Source of the DNA: Robertmurraya dakarensis
Lineage (GTDB): Bacteria; Bacillota; Bacilli; Bacillales; Cytobacillaceae
Assembly: GCF_900156875.1 (NCBI RefSeq)
Contig: NZ_LT707408.1
Span: forward strand, 1,439,395 to 1,503,394
DNA length: 64,000 nucleotides
Reading direction: 5' to 3'
Part shown: positions 46,773 through 56,132 of the stretch, one piece after another
Position numbering within the stretch: the first letter of the stretch is position 1
Layout of the letters: each line of letters opens with the position of its first letter
The notes under the pieces: generated by a model
Databases searched by the model: none
Seen by the model: only the letters and a program-made list of their open reading frames with translations
Told to the model about the DNA's origin: nothing
Translations under genes and position numbers: made by a program

Positions 46773-48368
46773 GTGGAGACTATTCAAGATTTATTTAATA
46801 GCATGGAAAAGCATGATTATAAGAAAGCATTTGTAACACGTGACCAAACAGTGACATATGAACAACTGATTAAAAAAAGCTTTAGCTTGGCCACTGGATT
46901 AAAACGGGTGATAAACCCAGGTGATAAAATTGCAGTCTGGCTGCCGAATTCGATTGAATGGGTATTAATAGAGCTTGCGGCTGGGCTCATCGGTGCGACA
47001 GTGGTAACCTTGAATCTACGTTATAAAAAGCATGAGTTAACGTATATTTTACAAGATTCTAAGACTAAAATGCTAATCCTTCAGCCGGAGTTGGAAGGTT
47101 ACAATTATACTTCTATTGTGGAAGAATTATTAAATGAACAAGAATTTCCTGATTTAAAATATATTGTTTCTTCAGACAAACTGCCAACTAATTGTAAATT
47201 TAAAGCAGATGAGTTAGTTACATTTTTTAATGAGAATGAAAGCAGGATAGATCATTTTGAAAGTGAGTCATCTAATCCGAATAATATTCTTAATATTATG
47301 TATACCTCCGGGACGACATCCAATCCTAAAGGAGTTATGATTTCTCAACGTGCAGCGGTAAAACATTCAAATAATGCGGCGAAATATCTTAGAATCACTT
47401 CGGAAGATATCGTACTTGGTGCACTCCCTTTTTGCGGAGTATTTGGCTTTAACACACTATTTGGCACCCTAACTTCAGGCGCTTGTATGGTACCAATGGA
47501 TAGGTATAGACCTTTCGATGCATTGGAGCTTATAGAAGAATTTCAGTGTACTGTGTTTAATGGTGTTGATGGGATGATAACACCATTGTTTGATAAGAAA
47601 GATATCGCCTTTAATTTAGATGCTATGAGAATTGGAGCTTTCCCGATTTTTGCAACTAATAATCAATTGTTCATTGAGAGAACTGAAAAGATTTTCCCAA
47701 ACATGACGGTTGTTCAGCCGTACGGAATGACAGAGGTTGGGTCAATGTTATTTGTTGGTGATCCTGATGAGTCTGTTGAGGTTCGAACACTGGCAGGTGG
47801 ACCTAGAGTGAGCAAGGAAATAGAAATAGAAATAATAGATAAGGAAACAGGAGTGCCTTTGAAAAATGGTGAGGAGGGAGAAATTGTAGTAGGGGGTTAT
47901 AGCGTTATGTCAGGCTATTACGGTAACCCTGAAAAAACAAAAGAGTCACTTACAGCTGATGGAAAGTTTAAGACAGGTGATTTAGGAGTTAAATTAGATA
48001 ATGGTTCTATCATCTATAAAGGGCGTTTAAGGGATGCATTAAGATTAAGAGGGTTTTTAGTTTCTCCAAAAGAGATTGAAGACTTCATTAGTTTAATGCC
48101 AGAGGTGGAAATTGCTCAAATTGTACATGTTACAACAGAAAAAAATGACCGGCTAGTTGCCTTTATTAAATTAAAAGAAGGTAAACAAATTACCGACCAA
48201 CAAATTTTCAAATATTGCAAGGAAGGTTTAGCGGATTTCAAGTGTCCAAATGCTATTATTTTTGTTAATGAATTTCCTACAACTGCCGGATCAAATGGAG
48301 AGAAAATTCAGAAGAACAAACTGCAAGAGATCGCGAAAATAAAATTAAAGGAAAAAGATTTAGTTTAA
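46773..48368 (+). CDS. AMP-dependent acyl-CoA ligase, first of a tandem pair
   Basis: A 531-residue adenylate-forming enzyme. The ATP motif MYTSGTTSNPKGV is near residue 178. PYGMTEVGSMLF is at A5, KTGDLGVKLDNG at A7, GRLRDALRLRGFLVSPKEIE at A8, and the catalytic lysine lies in GSNGEKIQ. It starts at GTG after GGAGGGAGG. The next gene encodes a related ligase with the same unusual TEVGSMLF/SEVGSMLF and GSNGEKI motifs, so the pair arose by duplication. The substrate acid is unknown but is presumably what the Liv-like or TRAP transporter imports. Confidence 0.87.
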   Translation: METIQDLFNSMEKHDYKKAFVTRDQTVTYEQLIKKSFSLATGLKRVINPGDKIAVWLPNSIEWVLIELAAGLIGATVVTLNLRYKKHELTYILQDSKTKMLILQPELEGYNYTSIVEELLNEQEFPDLKYIVSSDKLPTNCKFKADELVTFFNENESRIDHFESESSNPNNILNIMYTSGTTSNPKGVMISQRAAVKHSNNAAKYLRITSEDIVLGALPFCGVFGFNTLFGTLTSGACMVPMDRYRPFDALELIEEFQCTVFNGVDGMITPLFDKKDIAFNLDAMRIGAFPIFATNNQLFIERTEKIFPNMTVVQPYGMTEVGSMLFVGDPDESVEVRTLAGGPRVSKEIEIEIIDKETGVPLKNGEEGEIVVGGYSVMSGYYGNPEKTKESLTADGKFKTGDLGVKLDNGSIIYKGRLRDALRLRGFLVSPKEIEDFISLMPEVEIAQIVHVTTEKNDRLVAFIKLKEGKQITDQQIFKYCKEGLADFKCPNAIIFVNEFPTTAGSNGEKIQKNKLQEIAKIKLKEKDLV

Positions 48369-48383
48369 GAGAGGAAGATAGGA

Positions 48384-49991
48384 TTGATTGATCATATTAG
48401 CCAATGGGTGAAATTAGCTCAACAAAATTTTGCTGAACGGACGGCAGTAATAGGTGAGGATGAAATAGAAATCTCCTACAGAGACTTGATTAATCAATCT
48501 ACAGAACTTGCAAAAGCTATGAGGGATGATGGCATAAGTGACGGAGATCATATTGCGGTTTGGATGCCCAATTCTCTAGAATGGATTTTATTAGAAATTG
48601 CCTGCGGTATGCTGGGGGCTGTATTGGTGGGCTTAAACCCTAGATATCGTATACATGAGTTAGAATATATGATAGGTCATACGGATTGTAAATGGTTATT
48701 TTATGATCATGGAATAGTCGAAGCGGAGCAGATCTTGAAAGAAATGCTGCCTGAATTATTTATAGATGAAGCACCAGCAAATTTTAAGAATTTCCCCTTA
48801 CTAAAAAAAGTAATATCTATAGGCGGTAACGGTCCAAAGGGTGCCGAGAGTTGGGAGAAGTTCAATGGTGCGCCGTTTATTAATCAGAAGGAACCATTGC
48901 ATATCCTTTCTAATCAACTGGATCCACTAAATATCTTATTTACATCTGGTACTACATCTCGTCCTAAAGGGGCTATATTAAATCAGGGAACCATTATTGG
49001 TCATTCCTTTAATACCGGGTCCAAGATGGAAATTTCTAAAGATGATGTATGTTTGGCAGCACTACCTTTTTGTGGTATTTTTGGTTTGAACTCTCTATGG
49101 CAAGCTTTAGTAAAAGGAGCAACTGTTGTAGTTATTGATCAATTTGAAATTGAAAAGGTCTGTGACAGAATTGAGAAATACAGCTGTACTGTTTGGAATG
49201 CAGCAGATCAGATGTACATGAAGCTTATTGATTATAGCAATGAGAATAAAGTGAATTTATCTTCTTTGCGCATTGGTGCAGCAGGTATGTTTATTTATGA
49301 TGGTCTTGATATAATTCAAAAGGTTGAAAAGAATCTTAATTATCGTATTTTGCATACTTATGGGATGTCGGAAGTTGGATCCATGCTATTTTTAAGAAAG
49401 CCAAGTGATCGACCAGAAACAAGATCAATTTCTGGGGGGCAGCCAACCTCAGGCAAAGTGAAGATTATCGACCCTAACACGTTAGAGGAATTGCCTTTTA
49501 AGAAGGTTGGAGAAATTGTTGTTTCGGGTATGAACGTGACAACGGGATATTATAATCGACCGGAAGCAAATGAGTCTTCATTTATGGAAGGTAACTTTTT
49601 CCGAACTGGTGACCTCGGCAGAAAATTAGAGGATGGAACAATTGAATACCTAGGACGGTTAAAGGAAGCGTTGCGTTTATCAGGATTTCTGGTATCACCA
49701 AGTGAAATTGAGGGCTTTTTGGAAGAGATTATTGGAGTAGAATTAGCTCAAGTTGTTGGTGTACAACTCGATCATCATATCATCGTTACGGCATTTGTAA
49801 AATTAGAAGAAGGAAAGACACTATCAATCGAAGATATTCAGCAGGAATGTAAGAAACTAGCTCACTTCAAGCGTCCAAAGAAAATCTTTATTGTAGAAGA
49901 TTTTCCTAAGTCATTTGGATCTAACGGGGAAAAGATCAGACGTGATTTGTTAGCGCAAATGGCAATCGAAAGGATAAAAAGCAGCAGCTAA
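48384..49991 (+). CDS. AMP-dependent acyl-CoA ligase, second of a tandem pair
   Basis: A 535-residue paralogue of the preceding ligase. Motifs are LFTSGTTSRPKGA (near residue 193), TYGMSEVGSMLF, RTGDLGRKLEDG, GRLKEALRLSGFLVSPSEIE and GSNGEKIRRD with the catalytic lysine. It starts at TTG after GAGGAAG, 15 bases after the first ligase. Two similar ligases side by side may act on acids of different size or ring substitution. A terminator follows. Confidence 0.87.
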   Translation: MIDHISQWVKLAQQNFAERTAVIGEDEIEISYRDLINQSTELAKAMRDDGISDGDHIAVWMPNSLEWILLEIACGMLGAVLVGLNPRYRIHELEYMIGHTDCKWLFYDHGIVEAEQILKEMLPELFIDEAPANFKNFPLLKKVISIGGNGPKGAESWEKFNGAPFINQKEPLHILSNQLDPLNILFTSGTTSRPKGAILNQGTIIGHSFNTGSKMEISKDDVCLAALPFCGIFGLNSLWQALVKGATVVVIDQFEIEKVCDRIEKYSCTVWNAADQMYMKLIDYSNENKVNLSSLRIGAAGMFIYDGLDIIQKVEKNLNYRILHTYGMSEVGSMLFLRKPSDRPETRSISGGQPTSGKVKIIDPNTLEELPFKKVGEIVVSGMNVTTGYYNRPEANESSFMEGNFFRTGDLGRKLEDGTIEYLGRLKEALRLSGFLVSPSEIEGFLEEIIGVELAQVVGVQLDHHIIVTAFVKLEEGKTLSIEDIQQECKKLAHFKRPKKIFIVEDFPKSFGSNGEKIRRDLLAQMAIERIKSSS

Positions 49992-49999
49992 AGAAAAAT

Positions 50000-50028
50000 C
50001 CGATGTTTTGAAAAGCATCGGGTTTTTG
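50000..50028 (+). terminator. Terminator after the tandem ligases
   Basis: CCGATG (50000-50005) pairs with CATCGG (50016-50021), and the loop TTTTGAAAAG can extend the stem; TTTTT follows. Confidence 0.8.
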
Positions 50029-50284
50029 TGTTTCATAAGGAAACATCTACAGTTTTAATCATTGAAAAGCTATTGTAAAAGATATTTTATTTTAATGTTT
50101 CCCTTTACTTTCAAAAATCTCTGCTTTACTGAGAGGTATTTTAGTCAATTCATCGAATTTTATTAAACGAAAAGTTATTAAACTAAAAATACAATATATT
50201 ATTTAAATATAGAATTTGCAGAATATTGATAATTTTATGTTGACTAATAGTTTTTTAATATATAAAATAAAGTACATACAATTT

Positions 50285-50296
50285 GGAAGCGATTGC
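50285..50296. promoter_or_regulatory. LacI-family-type operator candidate, copy 1
   Basis: GGAAGCGATTGC reads on the other strand as GCAATCGCTTCC, close to the second copy at 50426 (GCAAACGGTTGC). The shared form GCAANCGNTTSC is that of LacI/CcpA-type operators. It does not fit the strict cre consensus. The rest of the 600-base gap holds the ligase terminator, a second operator and a leader peptide. Confidence 0.45.
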
Positions 50297-50425
50297 AATA
50301 GAATGGCGTTATTTATAGAATAAACTGCCTGAAATAGTAGATTTTATTATCTTGTTTCGGGGCCTGTGGAATATTTTCAATAATGATTCACAGATTCTAA
50401 CAAATGTTTGGTTGAAATTTTACAA

Positions 50426-50437
50426 GCAAACGGTTGC
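50426..50437. promoter_or_regulatory. LacI-family-type operator candidate, copy 2
   Basis: GCAAACGGTTGC is a near-perfect palindrome about 40 bases before the leader peptide gene and 166 bases before the TRAP permease gene. It matches copy 1 in reverse. Confidence 0.5.
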
Positions 50438-50475
50438 AATCGTGGTGAAGTGACAGTAGAGGAGGGGACCAACCA

Positions 50476-50544
50476 ATGTTCAAATATAGTGATTTTGCAA
50501 TCTGCGATATTCCCAGTTCTTGTTCGATGAGGAGATTCCTTTAG
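50476..50544 (+). CDS. Possible 22-residue leader peptide
   Basis: ATG at 50476 lies eight bases after a very strong AGAGGAGGGG (50458-50467). It opens a 22-codon frame, MFKYSDFAICDIPSSCSMRR followed by FL and TAG, ending 47 bases before the TRAP permease start. There are two Cys and four Ser codons but no obvious run of a regulatory amino acid. The strong site suggests translation; a role in attenuation or coupling is inference. Confidence 0.45.
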   Translation: MFKYSDFAICDIPSSCSMRRFL

Positions 50545-50591
50545 AAAACGCTGCTAAACAATAAATATCATTTTATTCGAGGGGGATTTGA

Positions 50592-52499
50592 ATGGCTGTA
50601 GAAAGATTGAATAAATCTCTAAAAGTTATCATCGTAGTTTTTACCATAATAGGGATTTTGTTATCCATTAATATGTTGTTTTACTTAGAACTTTTTGGAT
50701 TTAATCCTATCCAAAATGCTTACTTATACTTTATCTTAGCTTGCTTTATTCCAATATCTTTTTTAATTTTCCCGGCAAAAAAAGGTCAAAAGATAAAGTG
50801 GTATGATTTTGCAATTGCTGTGGTTTCTTTTGCCATTTTGCTCTATCTTGCGTTGAACGGGCAAAGGATTATTTTAGAAGGATGGGAGTATAACGCTCCA
50901 CAATATGTTACTTATGCCAGCATTGTTCTTTGGGCTATTTTACTAGAAGCTTTGCGAAGGGCTGCAGGTTTGGTATTATCGATGATCTGTTTGGTCTTCT
51001 CTCTTTACCCTTTAATTGCTTCGGGAGTGCCAATCGGATTTCTACAAGGGCAGTCATATGATTTCTTTACGATAGCAAGAAATCATATTATGAGTGCCAA
51101 TAGTGTTCTAGGAATCCCACTAATAACGGTTGGAAATTTAATCCTTGGATTCTTAGTCTTTGGTGTTGTGTTATCACATTCAGGCGGCGGAGATTTCTTC
51201 TTTAAGTTAGCTCAGTCATTATTTGGCAGATATCGCGGCGGGGAAGCAAAAGTTGCAATCGTTAGTAGTGCATTTTTCGGTATGTTAAGTGGAAGTGCAA
51301 TATCAAACGTAATTACAACTGGTGCAATGACTATCCCTGCCATGAAAAAATCGGGTTATAAACCTCACTATGCAGGTGCAATTGAATCGGTTGCGTCAAC
51401 TGGTGGTTCAATTACTCCACCAATAATGGGGTCTGCAGCGTTTATTATGGCTTCTTTTTTAGCGATTCCCTATTATGAAATAGCGATTGCTGCAGCCATT
51501 CCAGCATTTTTATATTATGCGGGATTACTTATCCAAGCAGATGGATATGCCGCAAAGAATAATTTAAGAGGGCTGCCAAAGGAAAAGATTCCTTCCTTTA
51601 TCACAACAATGAAAGAAGGATGGTTCTATCTATTCTCTCTAGTATTGTTAGTTGTGTTCCTTGTCGTCCTTAATTCTGAAGGCCAAGGAGCTTATTATGC
51701 CAGTTTAGTATTATTGGTTATTGCCATGATCAATAAAAGAACAAGAATGAATCTTAAACAACTCTTCAATATGACTGTAGAAATAGGAAAAGTTTTAGCA
51801 GAAATTGTTTGTATTATTGCTGGAGTTGGTTTCATAGTTGGTGCTTTATCTGTAACAGGTGTTTCATTTTCGTTTTCGAGAGAACTTGTTGCAGCAGCAG
51901 GAGATAGTATGTTTCTCATCTTAATTGGGGGAGCATTAACAAGTTTCATTCTAGGTATGGGAATGACCGTTTCAGCTGTTTATGTGTTTCTTGCAGTTAT
52001 CATGGCTCCGGCACTTATCTCCATAGGGGTAGATCCGGTAGCGGCCCATCTATTTGTTGTATACTGGGCAACTGTTTCATATATCACGCCTCCAGTTGCA
52101 TTAGCTGCTTTTGCTGCAGCGGGAATTGCAAAGGCAAGTCCTATGAAAACAGGTTTCACAGCCGTGCGACTTGGAATTGTAACATTCTTAGTTCCATTCT
52201 TCTTTGTATATCAACCTGCTTTAATTGCAAGAGGAGAGCCATTAGATATCACAATCACAGTTATATCAGCTATTATTGGGGTGTTTATGCTCGCATCAGC
52301 ACTAGAGGGATATATGGCTGGCTTCGGCAGAATGAACAATATATTGCTAAGGGTTGTTGGGGTAGTTGGCGGTTTATGTATGTTCATTCCGGGAGTTTGG
52401 ACAGATATCTTAGGACTAGCTTTGATGGTGGCCATTTATCTATTAAAATTTATTAAACCTTCTGTTTCTGTCAATGTTGAGGAAAATCAAGAAGTTTAA
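50592..52499 (+). CDS. TRAP transporter fused permease (4TM/12TM, TAXI type)
   Basis: A 635-residue membrane protein in which the small and large TRAP permeases are joined. The large-subunit part carries FFGMLSGSAISNVITTGAMTIP, which spans residues about 229-250, and TGGSITPPIMGSAAF, with about 16-18 hydrophobic segments overall. It starts at ATG after GAGGGGGA. The TAXI-type binding protein follows at 52659. The substrate is unknown; the preceding ligases suggest an organic acid. Confidence 0.93.
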   Translation: MAVERLNKSLKVIIVVFTIIGILLSINMLFYLELFGFNPIQNAYLYFILACFIPISFLIFPAKKGQKIKWYDFAIAVVSFAILLYLALNGQRIILEGWEYNAPQYVTYASIVLWAILLEALRRAAGLVLSMICLVFSLYPLIASGVPIGFLQGQSYDFFTIARNHIMSANSVLGIPLITVGNLILGFLVFGVVLSHSGGGDFFFKLAQSLFGRYRGGEAKVAIVSSAFFGMLSGSAISNVITTGAMTIPAMKKSGYKPHYAGAIESVASTGGSITPPIMGSAAFIMASFLAIPYYEIAIAAAIPAFLYYAGLLIQADGYAAKNNLRGLPKEKIPSFITTMKEGWFYLFSLVLLVVFLVVLNSEGQGAYYASLVLLVIAMINKRTRMNLKQLFNMTVEIGKVLAEIVCIIAGVGFIVGALSVTGVSFSFSRELVAAAGDSMFLILIGGALTSFILGMGMTVSAVYVFLAVIMAPALISIGVDPVAAHLFVVYWATVSYITPPVALAAFAAAGIAKASPMKTGFTAVRLGIVTFLVPFFFVYQPALIARGEPLDITITVISAIIGVFMLASALEGYMAGFGRMNNILLRVVGVVGGLCMFIPGVWTDILGLALMVAIYLLKFIKPSVSVNVEENQEV

Positions 52500-52658
52500 T
52501 ATCGAATTTCGTAAGGATAGAAGAGGGTAATCAGGTAGTTTCAAATTGATTGATTTACTAGCTGCAGGGACTTTCATAACTTACAAAAAGGGGAATAACA
52601 CCTGCAGCTTGTAACTATAAAAATAATTTATTTTAAAAGTAAAAAGGGGAGAAAGTAG

Positions 52659-53846
52659 ATGCGAAAAATGAAATCTTTTAAGTGGCTCCTATCTTGTATA
52701 GCAGTCATAATGATCGCTGCGGGGTGCAGCAGTCAGGGCAGCAGTGGTGGAACAGACAGCGGATCAAATAATAGCGGCAGTAACAATGCACCAAAAGATG
52801 AAAGTGGATTTCCACAACAGTTGGCAGTGAGTGTGTATGATGTTGGTTCATCAGGATATGCAGAATTTTCAGCAGTTGCGAATGCGTTGACTTCGGAATA
52901 TGGAACACAAATTCGTTTAATTCCTTCCGGAACTGGTGTTGGCCGAATGATCCCAATGAAAGATGGCGTTACTCCATTTGGTCGTTTAGGTGATGAATAC
53001 CAATTTGCTTATCGCGGAGAACAAGAATTTGCTACAATGGACTGGGGTCCACAGGATTTAAGAGTTGTTTGGCAAACAATGACTCACATTAATGGAGCAG
53101 TTCTAGAGGATTCAGATATTAAAACACCAGCAGATCTTAAAGGTAAAAAGATCCCTTATATCACAGCAAATGCATCAATTAATACAAAAGTTGAAGCAGT
53201 TCTGGCTGCAGGTGGATTAACTTGGGATGATGTTGAAAGAGTTGAATTAACTAGTTATGCAACTCAGGCTGATGCTTTAAAACAAGGTCAAACAGATATG
53301 GCACTTATGCTGCCAGGAGCATCATCACTTATAGAGCTTGATGAAATGCAAGGTATTCGTTGGTTAGAATTATCAGATGATGTAAATTCAGAAGAGTGGA
53401 AAAACGTTCAAAAGGTAGTACCTTGGTTAGTGCCAGATGAATGGTCAGTAGGAGCAGGTTTGTCAAAAGATGAACCATTAACATTTATGGCATATCCTTA
53501 TCCTCTAGTTTCTCGTGCAGATGTGGACGAGGAAGTAGTATATGAACTAATTAAACGACTCGACAATACAATTGATCAATATAAAGATGCAACTCCTGGT
53601 AATATCCAATGGGCTAAAGATCGCGTTAATACAACACCACTAGGAGTACCTTTCCATGAAGGAACGATCCGCTTCTTAGAAGAAGAAGGAATGTGGAGTG
53701 AAGAGCAAACAACTCAAAACAATGAATTAATCGAATATGGTAAGAGTCTGAAAGAAGAATGGGAAAAAATCACTGCAGAAGCAGAAGAGCAAAACATTAG
53801 TAAAGATGATTTCCCACAATATTGGCTTGAAAATAAGTCTAAGTAA
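52659..53846 (+). CDS. TAXI-family TRAP solute-binding lipoprotein
   Basis: A 395-residue extracytoplasmic receptor for the fused permease before it. The signal peptide ends in the lipobox IAAGC near residue 24, followed by a Ser/Gly/Asn-rich linker. The mature part has SVYDVGSSGYAEFSAVANAL near the start, the TAXI-type ligand segment, and GVPFHEGTIRFLEE near the end. It starts at ATG after AAAAGGGGAG. The 159-base gap to the permease has no terminator, so the two are probably one transcript. Confidence 0.9.
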   Translation: MRKMKSFKWLLSCIAVIMIAAGCSSQGSSGGTDSGSNNSGSNNAPKDESGFPQQLAVSVYDVGSSGYAEFSAVANALTSEYGTQIRLIPSGTGVGRMIPMKDGVTPFGRLGDEYQFAYRGEQEFATMDWGPQDLRVVWQTMTHINGAVLEDSDIKTPADLKGKKIPYITANASINTKVEAVLAAGGLTWDDVERVELTSYATQADALKQGQTDMALMLPGASSLIELDEMQGIRWLELSDDVNSEEWKNVQKVVPWLVPDEWSVGAGLSKDEPLTFMAYPYPLVSRADVDEEVVYELIKRLDNTIDQYKDATPGNIQWAKDRVNTTPLGVPFHEGTIRFLEEEGMWSEEQTTQNNELIEYGKSLKEEWEKITAEAEEQNISKDDFPQYWLENKSK

Positions 53847-53896
53847 TCAGATTTAAATACAGAATGGGCTTAGCGTGAACAACCCGAGATAACGTG

Positions 53897-53930
53897 CAGG
53901 AGAATCCTATGATTCTCCTGTTATTTTTTG
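53897..53930 (+). terminator. Terminator of the TAXI-TRAP genes
   Basis: CAGGAGAATC (53897-53906) pairs perfectly with GATTCTCCTG (53911-53920), followed by TTATTTTTT. Confidence 0.92.
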
Positions 53931-53978
53931 TTTTTATAATGTTATGAAAGGCAAATTTTGTTTAGATGTGGAGGGGAA

Positions 53979-54649
53979 AGGCCTTCATTAAGGGGACGAA
54001 ACCAAAACCCGGTTGGAGTTCTGTAAAAATGGTCATCATGTACGTGATGAAAGCCGAAACCTGGTAGGGGATCTATAAAAATGGTCATCATGTACGTGAT
54101 GAAAACCAAAACCTGGTATGTGATCTATAAAAATGGTCATCATGTACGTGATGAAAACCGAAATCTGGTATGTAATCTATAAAAATGGTCATCATGTACG
54201 TGATGAAAACCGAAATCTGGTATGTGATCTATAAAAATGGTCATCATGCACGGAATGAAAGCCGAAACCTGTCATGTGATCTATAAAACTGGTCATCATA
54301 CACGGGATGAAGACCAAAACCCGGTAGGGGATCTATAAAACTGGTTATCATGTACGTGATGAAAACCGAAATCTGGTATGTGATCTATAAAACTGGTCAT
54401 TATACACGTGATGAAAACCGAAATCCGGCATGAAATCTATAAAAATGGTCATCATACATGTGATGAAAACCGAGATCTGGTAAGTGATCTATAAAAATGG
54501 TCATCATGTACGTGATGAAAGCCGAAATCTGGCATGAGATCTTTAAAAATGGTCATACACGGAATGAAAACCGAAACCTGACATGAGATCTATAAAACTG
54601 GTCATCGTGCACTGGATGAAGACCAAAACTAGGTTGCTGATGAAAAAAA
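53979..54649. repeat. 52-bp tandem repeat array, about 13 copies
   Basis: The block GGTCATCATGTACGTGATGA recurs at 54031, 54083, 54135, 54187, 54239, 54291, 54343, 54395, 54447, 54499, 54551 and 54600. The period is exactly 52 bases, except the last step of 49 where CAT is lost. A degenerate copy starts at 53979. Each unit holds a palindrome TCATCA-nn-TA-nn-TGATGA, then ACCGAAATCTGGT (a short stem) and ATCTATAAAAAT. Fifty-two is not a multiple of three and stop codons fall in all frames, so it is not coding. Unlike CRISPR there are no unique spacers. It runs up to the left end of the IS element. Confidence 0.93.
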
Positions 54650-54766
54650 AGTCCTTCATCAACGTGATGAAGGACTCAGCTTGTTGAGAAAGGGGTATTT
54701 TTTCTCGGCAAGCTGTTTTATTTTTGTGTTTATTACCATCTAGTTTTTAATGGACCCATAAATATA

Positions 54767-54816
54767 AAAGATTGCCACACATTTACCCTAGTCTTGCTAG
54801 GTGTGTGGCAATCTTT
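54767..54816 (-). terminator. Terminator of the transposase gene
   Basis: AAGATTGCCACACA and TGTGTGGCAATCTT are perfect inverted copies flanking the transposase stop codon region, with A/T runs on both sides. Confidence 0.8.
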
Positions 54817-56132
54817 TTCATGTTTTGGCAAGCAGCTGTTAATAAAACTTGCTCACTTGCCTTCTCTAATCCCCGTAACCGGCAGTAGCGAAGCCCATGC
54901 AGCTCTTTTGAGTCTGCGAAGCTTCGCTCCACTTTTTCTTTTCTAAATTTATATAGCATTTTTCCCGAATTAGATAATCGATTTAACCTTACCTTCTCCT
55001 TATGCTCTTCCCAAACATGGCGTGTGACCACTTTTACTTTATTTTTGGATCTCGTGCATTGAGTTAGTAGTGGGCAACTGGAACACTTCTTGGGATCAGA
55101 TTTATATTCTCTATATCCTTCACGAGTGGTTGTTCGATAGGTCAGTTCTTGATTATTTGGGCAGACATATAAATTGCGTTCTTGATCATATGTAAATTTC
55201 CACTTTGGGAATAAACCTTTAGTAGGATGATATCTTCTATGGGCAATCACTCCAAAAATTTTCCGATCAGATAATCCTTTACAAATAGGGTTCGTCAGAT
55301 ACCCGGAGTCCAGCGCAACAGCTTCTACTTTGAATCCAAATCTTTCGATTTGGCGGTCTAAACGATTAAGATAAGGAACCGAATCATGAACGTTACCAGG
55401 CGTAACAAAAGCATCGGTAATAATATTAAACTTCATATCCGTTGTCCTATGATCCAAGTAACAGAACATTTCCTGCTTATTGTCTCTAGACATAAACCCA
55501 CTTTCAGGATCAGTTTTACTTACGCGAATCTCTTTTGTTTCCCTCACTTCCTCTCTCTCTTTTAGAGGCTTTTTTCCATGGTTCTCCCGATCCTCTTCAA
55601 CTGCTTTATTTAAATCCTCGAAGTATTCACGAGTCTGTACCTCGACCTCTTCCTTGGTAAATTTATGCTTATTAGCATTAGCTTTTAAATGAGTAGAGTC
55701 ACTAAATAAAACTCTTCCTCCAACCATCTTGTGATTGATAGCAAGAAGCACAATTTCATCAAAAATATCTTGAAAAATATTAGTATCCTTAAAACGATGC
55801 TTACGATTCCAACTAATCGTAGAATGATGGGGAACTGGATCATGGAATTTTAAACCTAAAAACCAACGATATGCGATATTCATCTTAATTTCTTGTTCTA
55901 ATTGTCGTTCTGAACGAATGCCGTATAAGTAACCAATAAACATCATTTTAAAAAGGATAAGTGGATCAGTTGGACGACCATTATCTTCACTATAATAAGG
56001 ACGAGCCTTTTCCAATATAAAAGAGAAATCAATATATTTGTCTATCACGCGTAAGAGATGATTTTCTGGTACTAATTCGTCAATTGAAACGAACTCAAAT
56101 TCATTTTGGGAAGAACCTTTTGACTTTAACAT
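54783..56132 (-). CDS. IS1182-family DDE transposase
   Basis: A 449-residue transposase that appears intact. The N-terminal part, DELVPENHLLRVIDKYIDFS and RPTDPLILFKMMFIGYLYGI, is the family helical region. The DDE residues are visible in LFSDSTHLKANANK, AVALDSGYLT and KVERSFADSKELHG. A CxxC-rich region (CSSCPLLTQCTRS) lies between the second and third. The frame is full length without stops, so the element may still be active. It lies within the inverted repeats at 54650 and 56272. Confidence 0.95.
   Translation of the reverse strand: MLKSKGSSQNEFEFVSIDELVPENHLLRVIDKYIDFSFILEKARPYYSEDNGRPTDPLILFKMMFIGYLYGIRSERQLEQEIKMNIAYRWFLGLKFHDPVPHHSTISWNRKHRFKDTNIFQDIFDEIVLLAINHKMVGGRVLFSDSTHLKANANKHKFTKEEVEVQTREYFEDLNKAVEEDRENHGKKPLKEREEVRETKEIRVSKTDPESGFMSRDNKQEMFCYLDHRTTDMKFNIITDAFVTPGNVHDSVPYLNRLDRQIERFGFKVEAVALDSGYLTNPICKGLSDRKIFGVIAHRRYHPTKGLFPKWKFTYDQERNLYVCPNNQELTYRTTTREGYREYKSDPKKCSSCPLLTQCTRSKNKVKVVTRHVWEEHKEKVRLNRLSNSGKMLYKFRKEKVERSFADSKELHGLRYCRLRGLEKASEQVLLTAACQNMKKIATHLARLG

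Noticed and set aside
53979-54649. The array as a CRISPR.
   Set aside because: The whole 52-bp unit repeats with no variable spacers, and no cas genes are present.
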